Below, in pieces: positions 37,673 through 45,562 of a stretch of 64,000 nt of DNA. Within the stretch, counting starts at the first letter, position 1. Each line of letters starts with the position of its first letter. This DNA is from an uncultured Craurococcus sp. (GTDB taxonomy: Bacteria > Pseudomonadota > Alphaproteobacteria > Acetobacterales > Acetobacteraceae): assembly GCA_902805545.1 (NCBI GenBank), contig CADCTD010000018.1, positions 1 through 64,000 of the forward strand, written 5' to 3'. Made by a program: the position numbers and the translations under genes. The notes under the pieces are model-generated. The model did not search any database. It was not told the DNA's origin and saw only the letters and a list, made by a program, of their open reading frames with translations.

Positions 37673-38767
37673 ATGGACAGCCTGCATCGCCTCGCCGCCG
37701 ACCTCGTCGCCATCGACAGCCGCTCCGCGGTCTCGAACCTTGCCATCGCCGAACGGATCGAGGCGGAGCTGGCCGGGTTCGAGCTGGAGCGGCTCGACTA
37801 CGTCGATGCGGCGGGGGTGGCGAAGCGGGCGCTGGTCGCGCATCGCGGCCCGCCGGGCGGCCATGCCCTCTCCGGCCATATGGACACTGTGCCGGAGACC
37901 GGCTGGACGGAGGATCCCTGGGCGCCGCGGGTCGAGGGCGGGGTGCTGCACGGGCTCGGCAGCGTCGACATGAAGGGGGCCGTCGCGGCCTGCATCCTCG
38001 CCGCGCGATCGGTGCCGGCGGATGTGCCGGCGACGCTGCTCCTCACCACGGACGAGGAGACGACCAAGGCGGGCGCCCGGGCGGTGGCGGGGAGCGCGCT
38101 CGCGCGCTCGCTCGGCCTCCGGGGGATCGTCGTCGCGGAGCCGACGGGGCTCGTGCCGGTGCGGGGGCACCGCTCCTCGGTCAACATCACCGCCCGCGCC
38201 CATGGGGTGCAGGCGCACTCGTCGGGGGCGGCGGGGCGGAACGCCAACTGGGCGATGATCCCCTTCCTCGCCGAGATGCGGTCGATCCATCTCCGGCTGC
38301 GGGAGGATCAGGCCTTGTGGGACGCGGCCTACGATCCGCCCTTCACCGACTTCAACCTGGTGATCGACAACCACGGCACGGCGGTGAACGTGACGGTGCC
38401 GCTGGCCACCTGCCGCATCAAGTTCCGCGCCAGCCGGAGCCTGGACCGGGAGCCGATCCTCGCCGAGATCCGCGCGGCGGCGGAGCGGGCCGGGGTGGAG
38501 CTCGCCATCGCGGCCGAAGGGCCGCCGCCGGAGCTCGCCGAGGACCATCCGCTGGTGCGGCAGGCGGTGCGGCTGGCCGGCCAGCCCGCGCGCACGGCAG
38601 CCTTCGGCACGGATGCCTCGGAGCTCCAGGCCCTCGCCCCCTGCGTGGTGCTCGGGCCGGGTGCCATCGGCACGGCGCATACGCCGCGGGAATGCGTGGA
38701 GCTCGCCGCCCTGGAGGCCGCGGTGCCGCTCTTCACCCGTCTCCTCTCCGAGGGGTTAACACGCTGA
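37673..38767 (+). CDS. M20-family metallopeptidase/deacylase (ArgE/DapE-like)
   Basis: 364 residues. Metal ligands and catalytic residues are in place: H69 and D71 in LSGHMDTVP, D99 in GSVDMKG, E128-E129 in TTDEETT, E156 in VVAEPTG and the C-terminal His in IGTAHTPRE. The dimerisation domain is inserted around 165-280. M20 enzymes hydrolyse N-acyl amino acids or dipeptides. It starts 46 nt from the divergent threonine-synthase-like gene, so the two probably share a control region. Substrate unknown; acetylornithine is possible, but no arg genes are adjacent. Confidence 0.88.
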   Translation: MDSLHRLAADLVAIDSRSAVSNLAIAERIEAELAGFELERLDYVDAAGVAKRALVAHRGPPGGHALSGHMDTVPETGWTEDPWAPRVEGGVLHGLGSVDMKGAVAACILAARSVPADVPATLLLTTDEETTKAGARAVAGSALARSLGLRGIVVAEPTGLVPVRGHRSSVNITARAHGVQAHSSGAAGRNANWAMIPFLAEMRSIHLRLREDQALWDAAYDPPFTDFNLVIDNHGTAVNVTVPLATCRIKFRASRSLDREPILAEIRAAAERAGVELAIAAEGPPPELAEDHPLVRQAVRLAGQPARTAAFGTDASELQALAPCVVLGPGAIGTAHTPRECVELAALEAAVPLFTRLLSEGLTR

Positions 38768-38847
38768 GATGTAACGAAAGGGGCGCAATTCGGCGGATGG
38801 TCGCCTATATCGGTGGCAGTGGTCCCTCCCACGGAAGACGAGCCAAG

Positions 38848-39462
38848 ATGAGCCCCGCACGCGCCAGCCTCGCGCTGATCCTCCCGCTCTCCCTCGCCGC
38901 CTGCGCCGTCGCGCCGCCGAGCGGACCGAGCCTCTATGCCATGCCGGCCAAGGGCAAGGACCTGGCCCAGTTCCAGAACGAGGATGTGGGCTGCCGCAAC
39001 TATGCGCAGTCCTCGATCGGCATCACGCCGGGCCAGGCGGCAAATCAGTCGGCGGTCGGCAGCGCCGCGGTCGGCACGGCGCTCGGCGCCGCGGCGGGGG
39101 CGCTGCTCGGCTCGGCCGGCGGGGCGGCAGGGGCGGGCGCGGCGATCGGCGCCGGGGCCGGGCTGCTCACCGGCTCGGCGGTCGGCGCCAACAACGCCCA
39201 GGCCTCGTCGGGCAGCCTGCAGGGGCGCTACGACGTCGCCTATGCGCAATGCATGACCAGCGCCGGCAATACGGTGCAGGCGCCGCAGCCGGCCATTACC
39301 GCCTATTCCGTGCCGGCCTATGGCTATTCGGCGCCGGCCTATGGCTATGCGGTGCCCTATGCCTATCCGGCCTATCCCTACCACTGGGGGCCGAGCGTCT
39401 CCCTCGGCTTCTATGGCGGCCGGGGCTATTACGGTCGGCCCTGGGGATGGCGGCGCTGGTAG
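38848..39462 (+). CDS. Glycine-zipper outer-membrane lipoprotein
   Basis: 204 residues with a leader ending in the lipobox LAAC (Cys19 region). The mature part has QFQNEDVGCRNYAQSSIG, then a glycine zipper rich in Gly/Ala (GTALGAAAGALLGSAGGAAG and onward, about residues 75-110), a Cys in YAQCMTSAGN and a Tyr/Pro/Gly-rich tail with repeated PAYGYSAPAYGYAVPYAYPA. Such lipoproteins are common alphaproteobacterial envelope proteins of unknown role. The ATG at 38848 follows CCAAG. The two extracellular Cys may form a disulfide. Confidence 0.8.
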   Translation: MSPARASLALILPLSLAACAVAPPSGPSLYAMPAKGKDLAQFQNEDVGCRNYAQSSIGITPGQAANQSAVGSAAVGTALGAAAGALLGSAGGAAGAGAAIGAGAGLLTGSAVGANNAQASSGSLQGRYDVAYAQCMTSAGNTVQAPQPAITAYSVPAYGYSAPAYGYAVPYAYPAYPYHWGPSVSLGFYGGRGYYGRPWGWRRW

Positions 39463-39466
39463 GCCT

Positions 39467-40441
39467 TCATTCCAGCCGGAGATCCAGCTCCTTCACCTTC
39501 CGGGCCCAATAGGCGCTCTCCTGCCGGACCGCCTCGGCAAAGGCGGCGCGTGGGCGCTCCGGGGCGGGCTCCAGCCCGTCATGCGCGAGGCGGTCGAGGA
39601 ATCTCGGCGTCGCCGCCGCGCGGCGGGCGGCGGCTTCCATGCGGTCCATCAGCTCGGCCGGCGTGGCGGCCGGGGCGAAGAGGCCGTGCCAGCCGGTGAT
39701 GACGGCATTCGGCAGGCCGGCCTCGGTCAGGGTCGGCACATCCGGCAGGGCGGTGATGCGATGGTTGCCGGTCACGGCGATGGCCCGCAGCTTGCCCTCG
39801 CGCACCAGGGCGAGGGCCGGCGGGGGCGAGGAGAAATTCATCGTCACCCGTCCGGCCACCACATCGAGCAGGGCCGGTGCGGTGCCGCGATAGGGGACAT
39901 GCTCCATCTCGACATTCGCCGCCTCGGAGAAGAGCACGCCGGCCAGGTGGTTGGCATTGCCGATGCCGCCCGAGGAATAGGTCAGGTCGCCTTTCGGCCG
40001 GCTGCGGATATGGGCCAGCAGTTCCGGCAGGGTCTTCGCCGGCACGTCCGGATGGACCACCAGCACATATTGGTAGGAGGAGACCTGGAGGATGGGCTGC
40101 AGCGCCGTGGCGAGGTCGAGGCGCTCGCCCTTCTGCAGGTGCGGGTTGACCACGATGTTGGTGGAGACGGCGAAGAGCAGCGTCGTCCCGTCCGGCCGCG
40201 AGCGCGCGACGCTGACCGAGCCGACCTGGCCGGCGGCGCCGCCGCGGTTGTCGACGACGACGGTCTGGCCGGTCTCCGGGGCGAAGAGCTGGGCGAACTC
40301 CCGGGCGGTGATGTCGGTGCCGCCGCCCGCCGCATAGGGAACGACGACGGTCGCCGCGCGCGGCGCCTGCGCGGAAGCGGGACGGATCAGGCCGGCGGCG
40401 CCGAGGCCGAGCAGCAGGCTCCGGCGGACAGGATGGGTCAT
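39467..40441 (-). CDS. Bug/TctC-family solute-binding protein
   Basis: 324 residues with a Tat/Sec leader (HPVRRSLLLGLGAAGLIRPA, then SAQAP). Bug blocks: TVVVPYAAGGGTDITAREFA, QTVVVDNRGGAAGQVGS, YSSGGIGNANHLAGVLF and HVPYRGTAPALLDVVAGRV. It is the fifth Bug receptor of the window and does not group with the tandem three by eye. Start ATG 40441. It is convergent with the glycine-zipper gene (4-nt gap) and divergent from phaB across about 149 nt. No transporter partner is adjacent. Confidence 0.9.
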   Translation of the reverse strand: MTHPVRRSLLLGLGAAGLIRPASAQAPRAATVVVPYAAGGGTDITAREFAQLFAPETGQTVVVDNRGGAAGQVGSVSVARSRPDGTTLLFAVSTNIVVNPHLQKGERLDLATALQPILQVSSYQYVLVVHPDVPAKTLPELLAHIRSRPKGDLTYSSGGIGNANHLAGVLFSEAANVEMEHVPYRGTAPALLDVVAGRVTMNFSSPPPALALVREGKLRAIAVTGNHRITALPDVPTLTEAGLPNAVITGWHGLFAPAATPAELMDRMEAAARRAAATPRFLDRLAHDGLEPAPERPRAAFAEAVRQESAYWARKVKELDLRLE

Positions 40442-40590
40442 GGCGGCTCTCCCGGGCTGGCTGGGCGTCCGCCCCGCCCTAGACCCGGCGACCGGCAGAA
40501 GCAATACCGGCCTTGTTGCATCATTGGCGCTTGATCCTTCACGGCTTTCCGCGTTGACCTAGGAGCGCAGCCAAACAGGGGAGGAAACTC

Positions 40591-41313
40591 ATGGCACGGG
40601 TCGCACTGGTCACCGGCGGGCAACGCGGCATCGGCGCCGCGATCAGCGAGGGGTTGAAGGCGGCCGGGCGGACGGTCGTCGCCAGCTATGCGGGCAACGA
40701 CGCGGCCGCTGCCGCCTTCACCGAGCGCACCGGCATTCCCTGTTACAAGTTCGACGTCGCGGACTACACCGCCTGCGCCGAAGCGGTGGAGAAGATCGAG
40801 GCCGAGATCGGGCCGGTCGACATCCTCGTCAACAATGCGGGCATCACCCGCGACGGCACGATGAAGCGCATGAACCGCGAGATGTGGGACAGCGTCATCG
40901 ATACCAATCTCGGCTCCTGCTACAACATGGCGAAGCTGGTCTGGGACGGCATGTCGGCGCGGAAATTCGGCCGCATCGTCAATATCGGCTCGATCAACGG
41001 CCAGGCCGGGCAGTACGGCCAGGTGAACTATGCCGCGGCCAAGTCCGGCATCCACGGCTTCACCAAGGCGCTGGCCCAGGAAGGCGCGCGCATGTCGATC
41101 ACCGTCAATGCCATCGCGCCCGGCTATGTCGACACCGAGATGGTGCGCGCCGTGCCGCCGGACGTGCTGGAGAAGATCATCGCCCGCATCCCGCGCGGGC
41201 GGCTCGGCACGGCGGAGGACATCGCGCGCGGCGTCGTCTTCCTGACGGCGGACGAGGCGGATTTCATCACCGGCTCGACGCTCTCCATCAACGGCGGCCA
41301 GCACATGTACTGA
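40591..41313 (+). CDS. phaB: Acetoacetyl-CoA reductase PhaB
   Basis: 240-residue SDR that reduces acetoacetyl-CoA to (R)-3-hydroxybutyryl-CoA with NADPH for PHB synthesis. The nucleotide motif GGQRGIG is at 9-15, NNAG at 81-84, and the catalytic S134, Y147 and K151 lie in SINGQAGQYGQVNYAAAKSG, the stretch that distinguishes PhaB from general FabG. The ribosome-binding site AGGGGAGGA is very strong. phaA and phaC are not adjacent, and an intracellular depolymerase is found 14 kb away. Two hairpins follow the stop. Confidence 0.93.
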   Translation: MARVALVTGGQRGIGAAISEGLKAAGRTVVASYAGNDAAAAAFTERTGIPCYKFDVADYTACAEAVEKIEAEIGPVDILVNNAGITRDGTMKRMNREMWDSVIDTNLGSCYNMAKLVWDGMSARKFGRIVNIGSINGQAGQYGQVNYAAAKSGIHGFTKALAQEGARMSITVNAIAPGYVDTEMVRAVPPDVLEKIIARIPRGRLGTAEDIARGVVFLTADEADFITGSTLSINGGQHMY

Positions 41314-41315
41314 CG

Positions 41316-41372
41316 CCTTCCGCGACAAGGCGGAAGGGTCGCCGGCGGCGGGGAACAGCCACCGCCGCCGGC
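41316..41372 (+). terminator. Two hairpins after phaB
   Basis: CCTTCCGC (41316-41323) pairs with GCGGAAGG (41330-41337), and GCCGGCGGCGG (41341-41351) pairs with CCGCCGCCGGC (41362-41372). Neither is followed by a clear T run, so they may terminate weakly, stabilise the 3' end, or protect the downstream small gene's mRNA. Confidence 0.5.
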
Positions 41373-41407
41373 CGTTCATGGCATCTCCCGCATGCGAGGA
41401 AATGCCA

Positions 41408-41650
41408 GTGAGCAACAAGCACAACATTGGTTCCGACAACCCGGGCGACGGCCGCAGCGTCGACACGCCGCGCCCGCCCGACGACCTCGAGCGCAACCCC
41501 GGCATCGGCACCTCCAAGGGCATCCATTCGCGCACCGGCGTTGATCCCGAGGTGATCGAGGGCGAGAACACCATCGAGGGCGACGTGCTGAACGATGTCA
41601 GCCCCTCCGGCGCCGTCACGCCGAACCGCGTGGGGCGCACCAACAAATAG
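41408..41650 (+). CDS. Small acidic, disordered hypothetical protein
   Basis: 80 residues from the GTG at 41408, which has GAGGA at the ideal 7-nt distance; an ATG at 41402 sits almost on top of that site and is less likely. The sequence is hydrophilic and rich in Asp, Asn, Gly, Pro and Thr (SDNPGDGRSVDTPRPPDD, VIEGENTIEGDVLNDVS) with no hydrophobic core, so it is predicted disordered. No family recognised. Such short proteins in this group are often stress-induced, but nothing here proves that. Confidence 0.6.
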   Translation: MSNKHNIGSDNPGDGRSVDTPRPPDDLERNPGIGTSKGIHSRTGVDPEVIEGENTIEGDVLNDVSPSGAVTPNRVGRTNK

Positions 41651-41716
41651 TCCCCACATAGTCCCCCTGGCCTTCCCGCGCCGTGCGCGCCATGCTCGGC
41701 GCGGGAGGGTTCCGGA

Positions 41717-42364
41717 ATGGGTTATGCGGTCCTTGCTTTCGACGGCGACGACGAGGGCGCCCTCGGCCGGCGCATGGCGGCGCGGGAGCGGCATCTCGCC
41801 GTGATCAACGCATGGGCGGCCGATGGGCGGCTGGCGCTCGGCGTGCCGCTCTTCACCGCTGCGGGGCGGCCGGCGGGCTCGCTGATGGTGCTGGAGGTGC
41901 CGGACCAGGCGGGGCTCGACGCCTATCTCGCCGCCGAGCCGTTCAATCAGGAGGGCGTTTGGCAACGGGTGGAAACCCATGGTTTCCGGATCGCGCCCCT
42001 GCCCTATCGGCCGCTGCCGCAGCCCGGCGCGCCGGTCGCCAGCGCGCCGACCCACACCGTCGTCATCGCCATGGACGGGCGGGATGACGGGGCGGAGCAG
42101 CGCCGCCTCGCCGTGCGCGGCGCGCATATGGAGCGGGTGGCGCCGATGGCGGCGGACGGGACACTCGCCCTCGGCGGCGCCATCCTCGACGCGGCGGGGC
42201 GGATGACCGGCTCCATCGCCGTGATCGCAAGGCCGGACGAGGCTTCGGCCCGGGCCTGGCTGGCAGAGGACCCCTATGTGACCGGCGGCGTTTGGCAGGA
42301 GATCACGCTCCATCCGACGCGCTTCGCGCCGCTCCCCTACCGGCCGCTGCCGGGCGCGGCATGA
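41717..42364 (+). CDS. Tandem YCII-domain protein
   Basis: 215 residues built from two YciI-like ferredoxin-fold domains (about 1-101 and 112-213). Each starts with a hydrophobic strand (YAVLAFDGDD; HTVVIAMDGRDD), has a His in the first helix region (ARERHLAV; VRGAHMERV), a strand PAGSLMVLEV / MTGSIAVIAR and ends APLPYRPLP in both copies. Single YCII proteins are widespread with poorly known enzymatic roles. The stop overlaps the next start (ATGA), coupling it to the SGNH hydrolase. Confidence 0.85.
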   Translation: MGYAVLAFDGDDEGALGRRMAARERHLAVINAWAADGRLALGVPLFTAAGRPAGSLMVLEVPDQAGLDAYLAAEPFNQEGVWQRVETHGFRIAPLPYRPLPQPGAPVASAPTHTVVIAMDGRDDGAEQRRLAVRGAHMERVAPMAADGTLALGGAILDAAGRMTGSIAVIARPDEASARAWLAEDPYVTGGVWQEITLHPTRFAPLPYRPLPGAA

Positions 42365-42972
42365 GCCACGACCTCCGCATCTGCTTCGTCGGCGACAGCT
42401 TCACCGCCGGCGTCGGCGACGAGACGGCGCTCGGCTATGTCGGGCGCATCACTGCGGCGGCCTGGGGCCGGGGGGTGCCGACCACCTCCTACAATCTCGG
42501 CGTCCGCCGCGACACCAGCGCCGACATCCGCCGCCGCGCCGAGGCGGAGGTGCTGGCGCGGCTGCTGGCTGCGAGCGGGGACATCCATGCGGTGGTGTTC
42601 TGCTTCGGCGCCAATGACGTCACCTTCGAGGACGGCATGCCGCGGGTGCCGCTGGAGGCGACGCTCGACAATGCGGCGGCGCTGCTCGGCTGGTCCGCGG
42701 CGCGCTGGACGACGCTGATGCTGGGGCCTCCGCCGGCGCTGCACGATGCCGGCCACGATGCGCGCGCCGCCGCGCTCTCGCCCGAGCTCGCCGCGGCGGC
42801 GGCGGCGGTGCAGGTGCCGTTCCTGCCGCTGCATGCGCCGCTCTCGGCGAGCAACGCCTGGCGGCACGGCGCGGCGAAGGGCGACGGCATCCATCCCGAC
42901 AGCGTCGGCTATGCCGCCATGGCGGCGCTGATCGAGGCCTGGGCGCCGTGGCGGAGCCTCAGCGGCGGCTGA
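42361..42972 (+). CDS. SGNH/GDSL-family hydrolase
   Basis: 203 residues. Block I FVGDSFTAG contains the nucleophile Ser, block III CFGANDVTF contains the oxyanion Asn, and block V GDGIHPDSVGY contains the catalytic Asp-x-x-His pair. No signal peptide, so it is a cytoplasmic esterase, lipase or thioesterase of unknown substrate. Translationally coupled to the double-YCII protein. Start ATG 42361. Confidence 0.88.
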   Translation: MSHDLRICFVGDSFTAGVGDETALGYVGRITAAAWGRGVPTTSYNLGVRRDTSADIRRRAEAEVLARLLAASGDIHAVVFCFGANDVTFEDGMPRVPLEATLDNAAALLGWSAARWTTLMLGPPPALHDAGHDARAAALSPELAAAAAAVQVPFLPLHAPLSASNAWRHGAAKGDGIHPDSVGYAAMAALIEAWAPWRSLSGG

Positions 42973-43002
42973 CCGGGGCCGCGCAGGGCCCGCCACCGGG
43001 GA

Positions 43003-43344
43003 TCAGGGCCCGGTGAAGATCCGGGCCGCCCCCCAGCTCACCAGCGAGACGACGATCGAGCCGAGCAGCGCCGGCCAGAAGCCATCGACCCGGAAGCCCG
43101 GCAGCAGCGCAGCGGTAAGCCCAAGCATCGCCGCGTTGATGACGAGCAGGAAGAGGCCAAGGGTCAGGATCGTCAGCGGCAGGGAGAGCACCACCAGCAC
43201 CGGCCGCACCACCGCATTCACCAGGCCGAAGATCAGCGCGGCCAGCAGCAGGCTTGTCATGCCGCGCACGGCGATGCCGGAGACCATCTGCGTCGCCGCC
43301 CAGAGGGCGAAGGCGGTGATGACGAAGTGGGCGAGGAATCCCAT
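43003..43344 (-). CDS. Phage-holin-4-like (YvlD family) membrane protein
   Basis: 113 residues with four hydrophobic helices. The motif FGLVNAVVRPVLVVLSLPLT, then LTLGLFLLVINAAML, is the hallmark of PF04020, a widespread family named after a distant resemblance to holins; these are chromosomal membrane proteins of unknown role, not lysis genes. No phage genes are nearby. Start ATG 43344, divergent from the EamA gene by 33 nt. Confidence 0.87.
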   Translation of the reverse strand: MGFLAHFVITAFALWAATQMVSGIAVRGMTSLLLAALIFGLVNAVVRPVLVVLSLPLTILTLGLFLLVINAAMLGLTAALLPGFRVDGFWPALLGSIVVSLVSWGAARIFTGP

Positions 43345-43377
43345 GGAGGCGTCTCCGCAAAAGATGCGGCGCAGCAT

Positions 43378-44250
43378 ATGGTGCCGCCGCCTTTGGGGAA
43401 CCTGTTCAACTTGTCGAACCAAGCGACACTGGCCGGCTGCGTCGCCCTGGCGCTCTGGGCCTTCCTCGCACCGCTCGCCCGGCTGGCGCAGCCGCTGCCG
43501 CCGCTGCTGCTGACGTCGCTCGGCTTCGCCGCCGGCGGGGTGCTGGGGCTGGCGGTGGTGGCGGCGCGGGGGCGGCTCGGCGCCCTGCGGCAGTCGCCGC
43601 TGGCCTGGGCGCATGGCGTGGGCGGGCTGGCCGGGTATCATGCGCTCTATTTCGCGGCGCTGGCGCTGGCGCCGCCGCTCGAAGCCAATCTGCTGAACTA
43701 TCTCTGGCCGTTGCTGATCGTGCTGCTGGCCGCACCCCTGCTGGGCCTGCCGCTCGGGCCGCGGCGGCTGGCTGGGGTGGCGCTTGGGGCGGCGGGCGCG
43801 GCGGTGCTGCTGGCGGGCGGGGCAAGCTTCCCGGCCGAGGCGATGGCGGGCTTCGCCTGCGCCATCGGGGCGGCGCTGACCTGGGCGCTCTATTCCGTCC
43901 TCTCCGGGCGGCTGGCCGGGGTGCCGACCGAGGCGGTGGCGGGGTTCTGCCTCGTCTCCGCGCTGCTGGCGCTGGCGGCGCTGCTCGGCATCGAGGCGCC
44001 GGCCGTGCCGGGGCCGCGGCAGTGGCTGGCTGTGGTGCTGATCGGGCTCGGGCCGATGGGGGCGGCCTTCTTCCTCTGGGACATCGGGATGAAGCGGGGC
44101 GACCCGCGCCTGCTCGGAACGCTGGCCTATGCGACGCCGATCGCCTCCACCCTGCTGCTGATCGCGCTCGGCGAGGGCAGCCTCACCTGGCAGGTCGCGG
44201 CGGCGGCGGGGCTCGTCGCCGGCGGCGGGGTGCTGGCGGCGCGGGCCTGA
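43378..44250 (+). CDS. EamA/DMT-family exporter
   Basis: 290 residues with ten hydrophobic helices in two five-helix halves, the drug/metabolite transporter layout. Segments YHALYFAALALAPPLEANLL, NYLWPLLIVLLAAPLLG and DPRLLGTLAYATPIASTLLL match the YddG-like aromatic amino acid exporter branch. Substrate not proven. The start is taken at ATG 43378 because it precedes the first helix and avoids overlap with the divergent gene; a TTG at 43411 is possible. It ends at the stop of the convergent aspartate dehydrogenase gene. Confidence 0.83.
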   Translation: MVPPPLGNLFNLSNQATLAGCVALALWAFLAPLARLAQPLPPLLLTSLGFAAGGVLGLAVVAARGRLGALRQSPLAWAHGVGGLAGYHALYFAALALAPPLEANLLNYLWPLLIVLLAAPLLGLPLGPRRLAGVALGAAGAAVLLAGGASFPAEAMAGFACAIGAALTWALYSVLSGRLAGVPTEAVAGFCLVSALLALAALLGIEAPAVPGPRQWLAVVLIGLGPMGAAFFLWDIGMKRGDPRLLGTLAYATPIASTLLLIALGEGSLTWQVAAAAGLVAGGGVLAARA

Positions 44251-45063
44251 TCAGCTCCCGACCTTCAGCGTGCTGGTAAGGCCGCGCAGGCAGGCGAGGA
44301 TGGAGAGGGGAGTGATCCGGCCGGTGCGGGGGTTCTCCTCGCTCGGCACGTTCTCGATGGTCATGGTGAGGCGGGCGGCGGCCGCCTCGACGTGGATAGT
44401 GTGGGTGTTCCGCGTCACTGCCGGGTCGGCCCAGATCTCGACCATGGTGCGCTCCGGGCCGATGCCGGCCAATGCCAGCGCTGCGGCGACGTTCACATTG
44501 GCCGGGAAGCCGCGCGCCGCATCGAAGGCATTGCCCTGGAAGACGAGGCGCGGAGCCGCGAGCCCCGCCACCTCGATGCCGTTCTCGACCAGGTAGGGCG
44601 CGCCCTCGAGGCCACGGGGGGGCTTCCGCGTCTCGATGGTGACGCTCGCTACCTCGCCCTCGGCGGCGGCGCGGACGGCATCCAGCCCGAGCAGGGCGCC
44701 GGTTGGGACGACGATGCGGGCGCCGGTCTCGCGGGCGCGCTCGACGAGGTGCATGCGCGGCAGGAGCGCGCCGACGCTGCTCGGGACGAAGATGCGCCCC
44801 TGGGCGATGGCGGCCTCGGCGATGGCCTCGAAGACGGCGGCGGGGGCCGCCTCCACCACCACATCGGCCTCTCCGGCGAGGTCGACGAGCGGGACGAGCG
44901 CCGGCGGGTTGCGGAAGCCGGCGATGGCCTCGCGGGCCTTGACCTGGTTCCGTGCCGCGACGGCGGTGAGGTGAAGGCCCTCCACCCCCGCATCCAGCGC
45001 CCGGGCCAGATGGCCGCCAATGGCCCCGAGGCCGCCGATCGCGACGCGCAAGCTGCCTGCCAT
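44251..45063 (-). CDS. nadX: L-aspartate dehydrogenase (NadX-like)
   Basis: 270 residues. N-terminal Rossmann motif VAIGGLGAIGGHLARAL (NAD(P)), then GEADVVVEAAP, and a C-terminal domain with GNAFDAARGFPANVNVAAAL, GPERTMVEIWADPAVTRNTH and ENVPSEENPRTGRIT, the markers of aspartate dehydrogenase. It converts aspartate to iminoaspartate or oxaloacetate and can feed NAD synthesis. nadA/nadC are not adjacent, so a catabolic role is also possible. Start ATG 45063. Confidence 0.87.
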   Translation of the reverse strand: MAGSLRVAIGGLGAIGGHLARALDAGVEGLHLTAVAARNQVKAREAIAGFRNPPALVPLVDLAGEADVVVEAAPAAVFEAIAEAAIAQGRIFVPSSVGALLPRMHLVERARETGARIVVPTGALLGLDAVRAAAEGEVASVTIETRKPPRGLEGAPYLVENGIEVAGLAAPRLVFQGNAFDAARGFPANVNVAAALALAGIGPERTMVEIWADPAVTRNTHTIHVEAAAARLTMTIENVPSEENPRTGRITPLSILACLRGLTSTLKVGS

Positions 45064-45168
45064 GTCCCCGTCCCTCCGTCCCCGAGCTGTAGCGGAAGCG
45101 CGAGCGGGGCGGAACCCGGGGACGCTCCCTGCTTTAGCGCAACGACACATTCGAAAGGAACACGAGCG

Positions 45169-45525
45169 ATGACACTCCCTCGCCTGCTGCCCGGCCTTGC
45201 CGCGACCGCCCTCCTGGCCGGCCTCGCCGCCTGCGGCAACACCCCGCGCGACGGCACCGCGAACAATCCGCCGAGCACCGCGCTGCAGCGAGCCTATGAC
45301 CGGGCGACGGACAGCCCGCGCACCGCGGCCGACGGCCGCGGCAACAACCCGAGCGGCACGGCGGCCGAGCGGACGGTGGACCGTGCGGCCGGCACCGACC
45401 TTTCGGGCGCCTATCCGCGCCAGGCCGATGGCCGCCCGGGCAACCCGCCGGGCACCGCGGCGGGGCGGGCCTATGACAGGGCGACCGGCTCCAACACCTC
45501 AGGCGCCTATCCGGCCAACCGGTAG
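45169..45525 (+). CDS. Small lipoprotein with three internal repeats
   Basis: 118 residues. The leader ends LLAGLAAC (lipobox, Cys22). The mature part consists of three units of about 27-33 residues built on N-N/P-P-G-T-A-x-x-R-A-Y-D-R-A-T: NPPSTALQRAYDRATDS, NPSGTAAERTVDRAAGT and NPPGTAAGRAYDRATGS, two of them ending SGAYP. No known family recognised; it is an envelope lipoprotein, probably disordered. GAAAGGAA precedes the ATG at 45169. It is divergent from the aspartate dehydrogenase and convergent with the SDR. Confidence 0.72.
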   Translation: MTLPRLLPGLAATALLAGLAACGNTPRDGTANNPPSTALQRAYDRATDSPRTAADGRGNNPSGTAAERTVDRAAGTDLSGAYPRQADGRPGNPPGTAAGRAYDRATGSNTSGAYPANR

Positions 45526-45562
45526 GGCGAGCCGCGGGCGCGGCCGGGCGTGGTCCTAGGGA

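Noticed and set aside
43003-43344. Phage lysis gene (holin) as evidence for a prophage
   Set aside because: The family name is historical; no endolysin, integrase, capsid or other phage gene is nearby.
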